Of a DNA stretch of 64,000 bases, positions 41,940 to 51,723 are shown piece by piece (positions within the stretch are counted from its first letter, which is position 1; every line of letters starts with the position of its first letter). The DNA comes from Natrinema hispanicum (lineage in GTDB: Archaea > Halobacteriota > Halobacteria > Halobacteriales > Natrialbaceae). Below the pieces are notes generated by a model that was not told the origin of the DNA, did not search any database, and saw only the letters and a program-made list of their open reading frames with translations. The position numbers were made by a program, and so were the translations under genes. Location: assembly GCF_004217335.1 (NCBI RefSeq), contig NZ_SHMP01000004.1:248001-312000 (forward strand). The letters run 5' to 3'.

Positions 41940-43421
41940 TCACATGAAGTCGCCCAATCCGGATTGATCGCCATCCGGTTCGTCGGGCGCTGTTGCGTCT
42001 GCAGATGTCGCCGATTCATCTGCCGGCGTGTCGTCCGCCGATGTCGCAACCGTCCGCTGTCCGCTGTCGTCATCGTCAGTCGAGTCGTCGGTATCCCCAC
42101 TCGAGCGTTCGGTCTCGAAGAAGGCGTTGCCCGAGTGTTCGACTGCCTGCTCGGCTTTCAGATCGGCGGCATCCTCAACGATCGACGCGACCTTGTTGGT
42201 GTCTTTCCCGCTGCCGGTAATAAACGAAACCTCGGCTTCGTCGAGGTCGTAGGCCGCCGCCATCCGGACGGTCAGGTCGCGGTTCCGACAGTGGTGTGTC
42301 ATTGTCGAAAGGAACGGGAGGATCTCGCGGCGGACGGTGGCGACGCTTGCGCCTTCGCGCTCGGCGATGCGTTCGGCGATCGAATCACGGGTATTCCGGG
42401 TTCCCTTGGTGCGGCCGAGTTTCGACCAGTAACTCGGTGGGCCATAGCGCGTCCAGCCGCCTTTGGAGCCGCGTCTCGAGGCGGCGACGCCGGCGGTCAT
42501 GTTGTCCGTTGCGTATCGCCAAAACGAGTAGTCCTGTGTCGCTCGGACCCGACCAAGCCAGCGGTCGGCGTTGGAGAGGAACTCGTAGGCGTCGGCCAGC
42601 TCCGCGCCCTCGTAGTCTTTCGGGACGTTGTCCTCGATCCAGTTGAGCATCTCGTCGGGCGTTTCGTCGACATCATACGAGGCCCGCAGCGCGCCCTCGG
42701 CGTCTTTCTCCTTGATCAGGTCGTCGAGGAAGTCGAAGATCCCCTCGGTGGTGTCGCGCTCGCTCGTGACCACGTCCTCGACGGTCAGCCGTTCGGTTTC
42801 CTCGGCGACCGCCTGCAGGTCGTTGACCGCCGAGCGAAGGTCGCCGCTGGTCGACTCGGCGATCTTCGCTAACGCCTCCTCTTCGAACTCGATGTCCTCG
42901 CGTCGGCAGATGTCCCGCAGGACGGGCACGATCGAGCGCTTCGAGACGTCGCGAAACTCGATCGTCTCGCAGGCGTTTCGCAGCGATTGGCTCATGTCGT
43001 AGAACTCGTTTGCCACGAGAACGATCGGCTGACTTGCGTTCTTGACGACGCGAGTCACCTCCCGCGAGCCGCCGTAGTCGGCGTTCCCGTGAAAATTGTC
43101 CGCCTCGTCTAAGATGACCAGCCGCCGGCCCGCCTCGCCGCCAGTCAACGTGCCGCTTTTGGCGGCCTCGCCGGCGATCCGTTCGATGACGTCCGCCCCG
43201 CGGCTATCGCTGGCGTTGAGCTCCATCACCGGCCAGCCCATGTCGGCGGCCAGCGCGTGGGCAGCGGAGGTCTTCCCGACGCCGGGGCTGCCGTGGACGA
43301 TCACCGCCTGCCGGTGGTCGTCCCAGGTTTCGGCCCACTCTTTCAGCTGGTCGCGGGCCTTGTTGTTGCCGCGTACCTCCGACAGCGTCGTCGGGCGGTA
43401 CTTCTCCGTCCAGTCGGTCAT
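41940..43421 (-). CDS. rfcL: Replication factor C large subunit
   Basis: A 493-residue clamp loader large subunit. Walker A GSPGVGKT is at 44-51, followed by Walker B LVILDEADNF. The sensor and collar region contains FLDDLIKEKDAEGAL and the typical ARAL segment for RfcL YSFWRYATDNM. The C-terminal 90 residues are an acidic tail ending in GDQSGLGDFM, a likely PCNA-interacting peptide (QSGLGDF). It loads the sliding clamp together with RfcS proteins. It is transcribed alone, divergent from the next gene. Confidence 0.94.
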   Translation of the reverse strand: MTDWTEKYRPTTLSEVRGNNKARDQLKEWAETWDDHRQAVIVHGSPGVGKTSAAHALAADMGWPVMELNASDSRGADVIERIAGEAAKSGTLTGGEAGRRLVILDEADNFHGNADYGGSREVTRVVKNASQPIVLVANEFYDMSQSLRNACETIEFRDVSKRSIVPVLRDICRREDIEFEEEALAKIAESTSGDLRSAVNDLQAVAEETERLTVEDVVTSERDTTEGIFDFLDDLIKEKDAEGALRASYDVDETPDEMLNWIEDNVPKDYEGAELADAYEFLSNADRWLGRVRATQDYSFWRYATDNMTAGVAASRRGSKGGWTRYGPPSYWSKLGRTKGTRNTRDSIAERIAEREGASVATVRREILPFLSTMTHHCRNRDLTVRMAAAYDLDEAEVSFITGSGKDTNKVASIVEDAADLKAEQAVEHSGNAFFETERSSGDTDDSTDDDDSGQRTVATSADDTPADESATSADATAPDEPDGDQSGLGDFM

Positions 43422-43597
43422 TGCACCATCATTGGTGTGTTCGGCGTTTAGGGATTGCGGAGCGTCACTCTTCGCCGGTCGCTTTCACGGCGAAACGCGG
43501 TGTGGCGTCCTTGCCGCTGGCTATAGGCTGCAATCGTGCCAACGGGCACCGCAAGTGACGCATACTTCTAAGCGACTGGGGTAGCTTTGTGCAGGTG

Positions 43598-45112
43598 ATG
43601 GCGGATCACATCGACCTCGTCAGGCGCTCACTTCGGGACACGACGCGGAGCGAATTCGACCGGCGCGTCGACGAGCAAGCCGCCCGTCTCACCGACGCCC
43701 TTCGTGCAGGCCGACTCGACAATCCCAATTTTGCCCTCGGGATCGAACTCGAGGCGTACGCCGTCGACGACGATCGGCGGCTGACTCGCGTGCCAGAGCC
43801 CGTTCTCGAGGGGCCCTGCGAGAAGGAACTCGGACGGCACAACGTCGAGTTCAACACTAACCCGAGTCCGTTCGACGGCGAGGGGGCTGTCGCCCAGGCG
43901 ACACAGCTCCAGCGCCACTATCGGCGCGTCCAGCAAGCAACCGATCGAGCAGGCACGGCGATCGTTCTGGATGCCATGTGGACGATTCCACCTCAGGGCA
44001 GAACGCGTGCGTACCTCGGGGACGTCTGCGAGAGCGAGGGGATCACGATCGCCGAGAACATGACCCCGTCGCCTCGCTACGCCGCGATCGACAACGACGT
44101 TCTGGACCGAACCGAGGGATCGATCACCCTGTCCGTCCCGGGAACTGAGTGTCAGTTCCCGTCGATCCTGTTCGAGTCGCTTACGAGTTCGATCCAGCCC
44201 CACATCCAGATTCCCAACGCCGAGGCGTTTCCCCGCTACCACAACACGGCCGTCCGGACGCTCGGTCCCGTGCTCGCGTTAGCGACGAACTCGCCACTTC
44301 TCCCGCCAGATCTGTACGATATCGAGGACCCGTACCGCCTGCTCGAGGAGACGTATCACGAACTCCGGATTCCGGTGTTCGAGCAGTCGATCAATCATGC
44401 GTGGGAGAAGGTCCGCTTCCCCGAGGAGATCGAGAGTCCAACCGAGACGATCGACGAACTTGTCGCCGATCCGACGTGTGCACCGTTTCTCCGCGAGTGG
44501 CTCGAGGCGGGCGACCGCGAGACGTTTCCCGACCGGTTCTGGGAGCTCAACCACAAGCGGGGGACCTACTGGCGGTGGCTCCGCGCCGTCGTCGGCGGCC
44601 AGCCGGTCGGTCAGGGCGACCACTGGTCGATCCGCATCGAATACCGGCCCCTGCCCACGCAGCCGACGATCGCCGAAAACATCGGATTGCAGTGGCTCGT
44701 CGCCGGCCTCGTTCGGGGCCTGTGTGTGACCGACCACCCGCTCGCGAGCCTCGATCGCGACGCGGCCGAACGGAGTTTCTACAGCGCAGTCGAAGACGGG
44801 CTCGACGCCGACCTCGCCTGGGTCACCGCTGACGGCGATCGAACGACCGATCGAACCGTGATCTACGAGGAACTCTTCGAGTTCGCTCGTCGGGGTCTCC
44901 GCGAGCAGGGCGTTCCCGATGAAGCCATCGAGGAGTATCTCGCCCCGATCGAGACGCGCTGGACCGATCGGCTGACTCCGAGTCGGTGGAAGCTAGCCCG
45001 GGTCACCGATCATCTCGACGCCGGCATGCGATTTACCGATGCCGTCTACGAGATGCAAACCGAGTACATCCGTCGGTCGGGGGCCGGTGACCCGATCGTC
45101 GAGTGGTCCTGA
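43598..45112 (+). CDS. Glutamate-cysteine-ligase-like (GCS2 family) protein
   Basis: A 504-residue protein. FALGIELEAYAVDD near 46-59 is the GCS2 nucleotide/glutamate site motif, followed by HNVEFNTNPSPF, and HWSIRIEYRPLPTQP at about 347-361 near the other catalytic face. Haloarchaea use gamma-glutamylcysteine as a major thiol, made by GshA of this family. This protein is longer and more divergent than the classical GshA I know, so the true substrate may differ. ATG 43598 is preferred to GTG 43589. No gshB or redox partner is adjacent. Confidence 0.7.
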   Translation: MADHIDLVRRSLRDTTRSEFDRRVDEQAARLTDALRAGRLDNPNFALGIELEAYAVDDDRRLTRVPEPVLEGPCEKELGRHNVEFNTNPSPFDGEGAVAQATQLQRHYRRVQQATDRAGTAIVLDAMWTIPPQGRTRAYLGDVCESEGITIAENMTPSPRYAAIDNDVLDRTEGSITLSVPGTECQFPSILFESLTSSIQPHIQIPNAEAFPRYHNTAVRTLGPVLALATNSPLLPPDLYDIEDPYRLLEETYHELRIPVFEQSINHAWEKVRFPEEIESPTETIDELVADPTCAPFLREWLEAGDRETFPDRFWELNHKRGTYWRWLRAVVGGQPVGQGDHWSIRIEYRPLPTQPTIAENIGLQWLVAGLVRGLCVTDHPLASLDRDAAERSFYSAVEDGLDADLAWVTADGDRTTDRTVIYEELFEFARRGLREQGVPDEAIEEYLAPIETRWTDRLTPSRWKLARVTDHLDAGMRFTDAVYEMQTEYIRRSGAGDPIVEWS

Positions 45113-45174
45113 GCGCAGTAGTCGCCCGTTCTTTCCCCGCTTCCGCGAGCCACGCCGACCCCTGGTTTCCCGTG

Positions 45175-45837
45175 TTACCCACCCCCGAGCGTCGCGTCGG
45201 CGCTGTCGGATTCGAGTTCGCTGAGACAGTCGCTGGCGTGGGGATTTTCGTGTGTCGGGGTGACTCGCTCGTAGTCGGTTCGCCGGGTCGTCAGCGACGA
45301 GATGACCGTCCCGCCCCTGCCGTACTCCGATATTTCGACGACGATCTCGTTGTCGCGCTCCCGGACGGTCGAGCCATCAGCGATCTCGAAGACGACCGTT
45401 CCCGAAAACGGGGCCGTGACGTCTTCACCGAAGACGACTCCGTCTTCGAGGAGGGTATTGCCGTAGAGCCCATCATCGTAGAATCCCGTACTCGCCAGGG
45501 CGACGTCGCCGTCCTCGAACGACCCGGTTACCGTGGCTCGAGTACAGGAGTCGAACGCCACGTCCCGTTTCGACTCAGTGGCCTTCTCACCGGGATCGGC
45601 CGACTCGTCGGGTTCCGCGTCGGCCGTGTCCGAACCGTCGGAACGCCCATCAGTGCCGTTCGACTCGGTGGTCCCTGCACGACCCTCGTCGGAACCGGTC
45701 GCTGCATCGTTCGAATCGTACGATTCGGTGCCGTCGTCCGTCCCGTTCCCGCCGGTCGAGTCGGTGCGATTCGCGTCGAGACAGCCTGTCACACCGACGC
45801 CGATACCTGTCGCGCCGATGAACGTCCGGCGATCCAT
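45175..45837 (-). CDS. Putative Tat lipoprotein, 220 aa
   Basis: A 220-residue protein starting MDRRTFIGATGIGVGVTGCLD, a twin-Arg signal with lipobox VTGC, so it is exported folded and lipid anchored. A Ser/Thr/Asp/Gly linker of 75 residues follows, then a beta-rich domain (about 100-190) with FDSCTRATVTGSF and VVFEIADGSTVRERDNEIVVEI. The function is unknown. ATG 45837 places the Arg pair at residue 3; upstream ATGs only lengthen the tail. Converges on the GCS2-type gene. Confidence 0.7.
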   Translation of the reverse strand: MDRRTFIGATGIGVGVTGCLDANRTDSTGGNGTDDGTESYDSNDAATGSDEGRAGTTESNGTDGRSDGSDTADAEPDESADPGEKATESKRDVAFDSCTRATVTGSFEDGDVALASTGFYDDGLYGNTLLEDGVVFGEDVTAPFSGTVVFEIADGSTVRERDNEIVVEISEYGRGGTVISSLTTRRTDYERVTPTHENPHASDCLSELESDSADATLGGG

Positions 45838-45962
45838 ATCCGGTCCAGTCCGCCTTGCACCATAAAATGTCTGCAATATATTACTTTCGATTACAGTCAT
45901 CGGATCGGACGTGACTGCCCAGAGTGTCAACCAATCGACTCGAGCCGCCGACCACGGCCGAC

Positions 45963-47306
45963 TCAGTCCGACGACTCCTCGACCTCGGCCGTCGCCTCGT
46001 CGCCGATCACGCTCGCGATGCGGGTTCCCTCGACGGCGTCGACAGTCAGCTCGTAGCCGTCAGCCAGTATCACGTCGCCGATCTCGGGGGCGCGGCCGAG
46101 GCGACTCAACACCAGTCCGCCGATGGTGTCGAACGCCTCGCTCTCAAAGGACGTCTCGAGCTCCTCGTTGACGTCGGCCAGCGAGACGCCGCCGTCGACG
46201 CCGTAGCGACCGTCCCCGAGTTCGTCGATCGAGGGCTCCATCTCGGCGACGTCGAACTCGTCTTGGATCTCGCCGACGACCACCTCGATGACGTCCTCGA
46301 TCGTCAGGATCCCCTCGAACGCGCCCCACTCGTCGATGACGACGGCCAACTGGACGTTTCGGCGGCGAAACTCCGTCAGGACGTCGTCGATGCGGCGAGT
46401 CTCCGGAACGAAAATAACGTCTCGAGCGAGGTCCTGCGCGGTTGGTTCGGCTTCGGTGTCGGCTGCTGTTTCGATCGCGTGGAGCACGTCTTTCGCGTGG
46501 ACGAACCCGACCACCGGCTCGTCGGCGTCCTCGTCGACGACGGGGAAGCGAGTGTAGCTCCCGCTTGCGGCGACGGCTCGCAGCTCCGAGAGGGGCATGT
46601 CAGCGCTGACGGTGACGACGTCGGGTCGGGGGACCATCACCTCGCGGGCGGGCGTCTCTCCCAGTTCGAAGATCGATGAGATCATTTCCACTTCGTCCGT
46701 GTCGACGGCTCCCTGCTCTCCCGACTGCGAGACGATGCGGATGATCTCCTCGGGGCTGTGGCTTTCGTCGCGTTCTGAGGCCGGCGCGACGCCGATCAAT
46801 CGCGTAAAGAAGTTCGCCGTGCCGTTGAAGACGACGATCCCCGGGATGAAGATATAGTAGAAGAACTTCATCGGCGCAGCGACCAGCAACGCGATCCGCT
46901 CGGCATCCGCGATGGCCAGCGTCTTCGGCGCGAGTTCCCCGAAGACGACGTGCAGGAAGGTGATGACGCTGAATCCGATCGCGATCGCGACCAGATGGAG
47001 CGAGCCAGCGGGGAGCACCGATCCCAGCACGGGCTCGAGCAGCGAGGCGATGGCCGGTTCGCCGACCCAGCCAAGCCCCAGCGAGGCGATCGTGATCCCG
47101 AGCTGGGTGGTCGCGAGGTAGTCGTCCAAGTTCTCCTCGGCTTCCTGGACGAGCTTCGCCGACGACCGCCCCTCCTCGACGAGCGTTTCGATCTGTGTCG
47201 ATCGGATGCGGACGTACGCGAACTCCGCGGCGACAAAAAAGCCGTTCAGGAAGACCAGAAAGAGAGCAAAGAGGAGCCGCCCGAACGAGAACGCGAGGTC
47301 TACCAT
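45963..47306 (-). CDS. CNNM/CorC-type membrane protein with CBS pair
   Basis: A 447-residue hemolysin-C/CNNM family protein. A DUF21 membrane domain (1-190, four helices; FVAAEFAYVRIRSTQI at 24-39) is followed by two CBS domains (about 210-340; REVMVPRPDVVTV and WGAFEGILTIEDVIE) and a CorC_HlyC C-terminal domain. The family is linked to Mg or Co efflux and ion sensing. ATG 47306 begins the first helix; a much longer frame upstream is Cys-rich and not family-like. Transcribed alone. Confidence 0.85.
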   Translation of the reverse strand: MVDLAFSFGRLLFALFLVFLNGFFVAAEFAYVRIRSTQIETLVEEGRSSAKLVQEAEENLDDYLATTQLGITIASLGLGWVGEPAIASLLEPVLGSVLPAGSLHLVAIAIGFSVITFLHVVFGELAPKTLAIADAERIALLVAAPMKFFYYIFIPGIVVFNGTANFFTRLIGVAPASERDESHSPEEIIRIVSQSGEQGAVDTDEVEMISSIFELGETPAREVMVPRPDVVTVSADMPLSELRAVAASGSYTRFPVVDEDADEPVVGFVHAKDVLHAIETAADTEAEPTAQDLARDVIFVPETRRIDDVLTEFRRRNVQLAVVIDEWGAFEGILTIEDVIEVVVGEIQDEFDVAEMEPSIDELGDGRYGVDGGVSLADVNEELETSFESEAFDTIGGLVLSRLGRAPEIGDVILADGYELTVDAVEGTRIASVIGDEATAEVEESSD

Positions 47307-47531
47307 CGTCCGATCACCGTCGGTCGTGCACGCGCCAGTGCTATCGCTGGTTCGGCGCTGTCGAACCGTGATCGGTGATCGAATCGTTTCTGCCTTTGGT
47401 CCGATCCGACAGCGCGAGAGACATCGTTCGACGGCGCGGCTGACACAGCCGCCCGTTTGCCGACACACGCAATCATACGCACACTTGGCACACAACTTAC
47501 AAAGCGGTGGCGCTGACGGTCGACGCTCGTC

Positions 47532-48176
47532 TCACACCGTGCGTCGCTCCTCGAGGACCCGCACGCAAACTGCCGCGAAGCCGGCAACGGTGAGAACGAA
47601 CCGCTCACCGGTCGCAGTGATCGGGAAGATCCGCTCGACGCCGACTGTGGGTTCGCCACGGGTTGGATCGAATCCCGTCCGGTAGTGGGTGTTTTCGGTC
47701 GTCCCGCGGACCGTCGACTCGGCAATGCCGCCGGACTCGAGTTCGACGAACGTCTGAACGAGTCCGCGCTGGTCGGTCACGAGCAGCGTCCCGGAGAGGT
47801 CGTAAAACCGGTCGTGAAGCGGCCAGAAGAGATTGACGCCGTTGAAGAAGGCATCGAACAGGACGTGTGCGAACAGCAGCGCCGCCAGCGTGACCCACGC
47901 GACGCGCGGGGCGGCGTCACCCCATCGCCTTCGGACGAGCGATTCCTCGCGGATCACACCGTCCCACAGCAAGCAGACGGCGGGAACGAGGACGATCCAG
48001 ACGTTGTGCAACGCTGCCCGATGCGTTCCAGGAACGACGATTCCGATTAGCGTATCGAGATCGAGGAGGGCGCTCGTGCCCATTACCACCAGGATCGATC
48101 GCGTGTCGAAGGTATCATCAAGCAATGCGGCCCCAAGCAGGCCAGCGAACGCGACGTGGACGACGGTCGATGGCAC
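47532..48176 (-). CDS. Membrane-bound metal-dependent hydrolase-like (YdjM/DUF457) protein
   Basis: A 214-residue membrane protein starting VPSTVVHVAFAGLLGAALLDD from GTG 48176, which matches the usual family start MPSTVVHVAF. It has several hydrophobic helices and conserved His/Asp positions: H7, HRAALHN near 50-56, and FAHVLFDAFFNGVNLFWPL. The family is called LexA-binding, inner-membrane-associated hydrolase, but catalysis is unproven. A longer ATG frame to 48239 would overlap the ABC1 gene and adds basic residues. Confidence 0.7.
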   Translation of the reverse strand: MPSTVVHVAFAGLLGAALLDDTFDTRSILVVMGTSALLDLDTLIGIVVPGTHRAALHNVWIVLVPAVCLLWDGVIREESLVRRRWGDAAPRVAWVTLAALLFAHVLFDAFFNGVNLFWPLHDRFYDLSGTLLVTDQRGLVQTFVELESGGIAESTVRGTTENTHYRTGFDPTRGEPTVGVERIFPITATGERFVLTVAGFAAVCVRVLEERRTV

Positions 48177-48235
48177 ACTCCACCGACTCGAACCGCGAGG
48201 GCTTGACTGTTGGGGACACCGGGGACGAACCCACC

Positions 48236-49804
48236 TCACTGATGGTGTCGCTTGCGGAGGTACTGTCCGAGCAACAGGATCCCACCGACCCCAGCGACGA
48301 TCTCAAGCGACCCCTCATGGAAGATCAACACAGACGCGGCAACGAACAGGGCTCCAGCGAGGACGGCATAGCCGACTGCCGGATCACCGCCGGTGGGCGA
48401 CTCGACGGGTTCAGTTCTGACGACGAGTTCGCCGCGCTCGAGTTGGCCGAAGACGGTGTCGAACCGGGCTGGGGTCCGTGCGAGGACGGGCAGTGACGCG
48501 CGCAGATCGTCGCGCACGTCCGACAGCAGCGTCTCGAGTTCGCTCTCGATAAAGCCGTGATCGACGAGAAACGAGCGTGTGACCCCGAGGAAATCGAAGT
48601 CGGGATCGAGCGTCCGACAGACGCCTTCGCCGACCGTGCCGACGCGCATGAGCAACATCACGTTCGGCGGGATGCGAAACGGGAATTCGTGGAGCCGCGC
48701 GAACAGTTCGGTGATGATCTGTCGCCAGGTAACCTCCGAGCGCCCTTCGAGGCTCTCGATAACGAGTTCGAGCACCTGCCGGACCTGAACGCGATCGACC
48801 GCCGGATCGAGCACCTCGAGCGCGATGAGCGTGTTCAGGAGGCCGTCGACGTCGCGACGGACGAGCGTCCGGTAGAGGGCGGTGATGTCGGCTTGCTCAT
48901 CGGCTGTCAGTCGCTGGCTCATCCCGTAATCGTAGATGACAAGTCGGCCGTCGTCGGTCACCGAGAGGTTCCCCGGATGGGGATCCGCGTGGAAGACGCC
49001 GTCGATGAGTCCCATCTTCAGGTACGTGCGGGCGATCAGCGTCGCCATCTCGGTGGGCTCGATGCCGACCGCGGCCAGCGCGCGCTCGTCGGTGATCTTC
49101 CTGCCCTCGACGTACTCCATCGCGACGACGCGCTCCGAACACAGGTCGGGATAGGTATCGGGGACGACGATCCGATCGTCGTCGGCGAAGTTGTCGTCGA
49201 TCTCCGCCATGATCGACGACTCCCGCGCGAAGTCGAGTTCCTCGAGGATGATGTCTTCGAAGTCACCGGCGAGGTTTTCGATCGAGTAGCGCTGGCGCTC
49301 GTCGGCGAGCAACAGAAGCAACGGGACCAATCCCCTGATGACCCGCAGGTCGCGCTCGATCACCGCAACGATCCCTGGCCGCCGGACTTTCAGGGCGATC
49401 CGCTCGCCTTCGTACGCGGCGGTGTAGACGAACGCCAGCGAGCCCCCGGCGACCGGCTCGAGCGTCTCGAGATCGATGACGTCCTCGAGTTCGGCTTCGA
49501 CGACGGTCATCGGGTCGCCGCCTGCCTCTTCTGGGACTTCGTCCTGTAGTGTCGCGAATTCCTCGACGTACGTCGGCGGGACGATGTCCGGTCGCGTCGA
49601 CAGCACCTGGCCGACCTTGATGAACGCCGGCCCGAGATCCAGCATCGTCTCTGTGAGTTGCTGGGCGCGATTCCGGTGGACTGCGGTCGAGACATGTCGG
49701 GATGGTCCGAACAACAGAAACCGTCGTCTATCCCTGAGAAACGCGACCGCGAGGGGAAAGAACCGAAGGAGAACCTGAACGTATCGAAGATAGTAGCCCC
49801 TCAT
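48236..49804 (-). CDS. ABC1/UbiB-family protein kinase-like
   Basis: A 522-residue ABC1/AarF/UbiB atypical kinase. The family features are clear: the KxGQ motif FIKVGQVLSTRPDIVPPTYV at about 55-74, ALKVRRPG with the ATP-binding Lys near 136, ELDFARESS, MEYVEGRKI, HADPHPGNLSV as catalytic loop and IYDYGMS as metal motif. Two hydrophobic segments close to the C-terminus anchor it in the membrane. ABC1 proteins support lipid or quinone metabolism. It ends 60 bp before the YdjM-type GTG start and could be co-transcribed with it. Confidence 0.87.
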   Translation of the reverse strand: MRGYYLRYVQVLLRFFPLAVAFLRDRRRFLLFGPSRHVSTAVHRNRAQQLTETMLDLGPAFIKVGQVLSTRPDIVPPTYVEEFATLQDEVPEEAGGDPMTVVEAELEDVIDLETLEPVAGGSLAFVYTAAYEGERIALKVRRPGIVAVIERDLRVIRGLVPLLLLLADERQRYSIENLAGDFEDIILEELDFARESSIMAEIDDNFADDDRIVVPDTYPDLCSERVVAMEYVEGRKITDERALAAVGIEPTEMATLIARTYLKMGLIDGVFHADPHPGNLSVTDDGRLVIYDYGMSQRLTADEQADITALYRTLVRRDVDGLLNTLIALEVLDPAVDRVQVRQVLELVIESLEGRSEVTWRQIITELFARLHEFPFRIPPNVMLLMRVGTVGEGVCRTLDPDFDFLGVTRSFLVDHGFIESELETLLSDVRDDLRASLPVLARTPARFDTVFGQLERGELVVRTEPVESPTGGDPAVGYAVLAGALFVAASVLIFHEGSLEIVAGVGGILLLGQYLRKRHHQ

Positions 49805-49990
49805 CGGTCGTCGAATCCGGCCACCTCGATCGGACGCTCGTCCATACGTCGTGTTCGAACACTAGACACAAATACGTCAGTGCTCCGGCGGGTGATACCG
49901 CCGGGGCGATCGGTCGCCGCGATGGCGGCGGGTACTGGTCTCCCAACCAGTCTCCGGTAGCTACTTGAGTCGACCGGATGACCGACGGGT

Positions 49991-50701
49991 ATGAGCGGAC
50001 GCGGCCCGAAACGGGAGCTCGCGGAGAAGATTGCCGGGGAGATCACGCTAAGTGACGACCCCGGCGCGACGCTGCGCAAATGGCGCACCGACTTCGACAT
50101 CTCACAGACCGACCTCGCGGCCGAACTCGACGTCTCGTCGTCGGTCATCTCCGACTACGAGAGCGGTCGCCGGGAAAGCCCCGGCATCGGCGTCGTCGGC
50201 CGACTCGTTGAGGGGCTGCTCACAATTGACGAGCGACGTGGCGGCGAACGCATTCGACAGTACGGCCGCGTTCTCTCTGCCGGTTTCGAGAGTGACGTCG
50301 TCTACGACCTCCGCGAGTACGCCACCTCGATCCCCCTCGCACGACTGTACGACGACCTCGAGGCCACCGAAGTCACTGCGGGCAGCACCGATCGCGTCAG
50401 CGGTCATACCGTCATCGATAGCATCGAGGCGATCACCCGTCTCTCGAGCGAGGAGTTCTTCCGCCTCTACGGCCAGAGCACGAACCGCGTGCTCGTGTTT
50501 ACCGGCGTGACCCGCGGGGAGTCGCCGCTCGTGGCGCTGCGGGTCGTCAATCCGACGCCCAACGCGGTCATCCTGCATGGCATCGAGGAAGCCGACCTCT
50601 GGGATCACGCGGCCGACCTCGCACGCATCGACGGCTACTCGCTTGCCGTCACGAACGCGCCACTCGACGACATGCTCGAGTATCTCGTTAGCCTCGAATA
50701 A
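49991..50701 (+). CDS. XRE-type transcriptional regulator, haloarchaeal
   Basis: A 236-residue protein. An N-terminal helix-turn-helix (about 36-75) contains DISQTDLAAELDVSSSVISDYESGRRESPG. The remaining 150 residues form a conserved effector-like domain including FFRLYGQSTNRVLVFTGVTRGESPLVALRVVNPTPNAVI-like segments. This domain pair is widely conserved in haloarchaea. Upstream, CCGGCGG/CCGCCGG (about 49885-49904) and ACTGGT/ACCAGT are inverted repeats that may include its own operator. Confidence 0.8.
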   Translation: MSGRGPKRELAEKIAGEITLSDDPGATLRKWRTDFDISQTDLAAELDVSSSVISDYESGRRESPGIGVVGRLVEGLLTIDERRGGERIRQYGRVLSAGFESDVVYDLREYATSIPLARLYDDLEATEVTAGSTDRVSGHTVIDSIEAITRLSSEEFFRLYGQSTNRVLVFTGVTRGESPLVALRVVNPTPNAVILHGIEEADLWDHAADLARIDGYSLAVTNAPLDDMLEYLVSLE

Positions 50702-50859
50702 GGGGGAACGCCGTCGGGAGTCGGCTGTGTAGTGATCGTGACTGCCAGTGGCGACGCTCGGTCGATCGAACGCCGGACGGACGACTGGCTGTCGTTGATC
50801 CGACCGCGTCGTAAAAAAGCGAGTGACCGAGTCAGTACCGATGGACGCGACCGGTCGCC

Positions 50860-51723
50860 TCAGTAGAACTCGCGGACGAGGTCCATCGCGTCTTCGGGCG
50901 CGCCGTCCGGGATCTCGGACATGTCCTCGGTGACGCCGTGTTTCTCGTGGTACGGGACGGAGTTTTCGTCCTGGTACATGACGCCCTGGTACTCCTTGTC
51001 GCTGTCGAGGATGACTTCCTTGGCGGCCTCGTAGTCGGTCGGGTCGTGGTCCTCTTCCTCGAGGTCGACGAGGTTGTCACGGAAGTAGTCGTAGGTGTCG
51101 ACGTCGTTGAACGTGACACACGGGCTAAAGACGTTGACGAAGCCGAAGCCGTCGTGTTCGATGGCTTTCTCGACGATCTCGGCGTGGCGCATCGCGTCAG
51201 AGCTGAAAGACTGGGCGATAAAGGACGCGCCGGAGGCAAGCGCCAGTGCAAGCGGGTTGACCGGCGGCTGTTTGGTGCCTTCGGGGGTCGTCGAGGTCTC
51301 GAAGTCGGACCGCGAGGTCGGCGAGGCCTGTCCCTTCGTCAGCCCGTAGATGCGGTTGTCCATGACACAGTAGGTCATGTCGACGTTTCGGCGGACGGCG
51401 TGGACGAAGTGCCCGGCACCGATCGAGTAGCCGTCACCGTCACCACCGGCGACCATCACTTCGACGTCGGGGCGGGCCATCTTGACACCGGTGCCAACCG
51501 GGAGCGCACGGCCGTGAACCCCGTGGAGGGCGTAGCTGTGCATGTAGGTCCCGATCTTGCCGGAACAGCCGATCCCGGCCACCACGAAGGTGTTGTCGGG
51601 GTCGTTGCCGGTGTTCGCGAGGGCTTTCATCATGCCGTTCATCGTCCCGAAGTCGCCGCATCCGGGACACCAGGTCGGCTGCTTGTCGGATTTGAAGTCG
51701 GTGAATCGTACGTCGGAGCTCAT
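50860..51723 (-). CDS. korB: 2-oxoacid:ferredoxin oxidoreductase beta subunit
   Basis: A 287-residue thiamine-diphosphate subunit. The TPP signature runs from GDGDGYSIGAGHFVHAVRRN to the CVMDNRIYGLTKGQ Mg-binding segment. CPGCGDFG near 19-26 and C50 in GIGCSGK ligate or flank the cofactor site. The size fits the haloarchaeal KorB, not the longer PorB. Its start overlaps the alpha-subunit stop (ATGA). The complex oxidises 2-oxoglutarate to succinyl-CoA and reduces ferredoxin. Confidence 0.9.
   Translation of the reverse strand: MSSDVRFTDFKSDKQPTWCPGCGDFGTMNGMMKALANTGNDPDNTFVVAGIGCSGKIGTYMHSYALHGVHGRALPVGTGVKMARPDVEVMVAGGDGDGYSIGAGHFVHAVRRNVDMTYCVMDNRIYGLTKGQASPTSRSDFETSTTPEGTKQPPVNPLALALASGASFIAQSFSSDAMRHAEIVEKAIEHDGFGFVNVFSPCVTFNDVDTYDYFRDNLVDLEEEDHDPTDYEAAKEVILDSDKEYQGVMYQDENSVPYHEKHGVTEDMSEIPDGAPEDAMDLVREFY

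Noticed and set aside
41649..42872. Long plus-strand open frame of 407 codons
   Set aside because: Antisense to rfcL and the zinc-finger gene; a shadow of high-GC coding with no family resemblance.
48557..49549. Plus-strand open frame of 330 codons
   Set aside because: Antisense to the ABC1 kinase gene.
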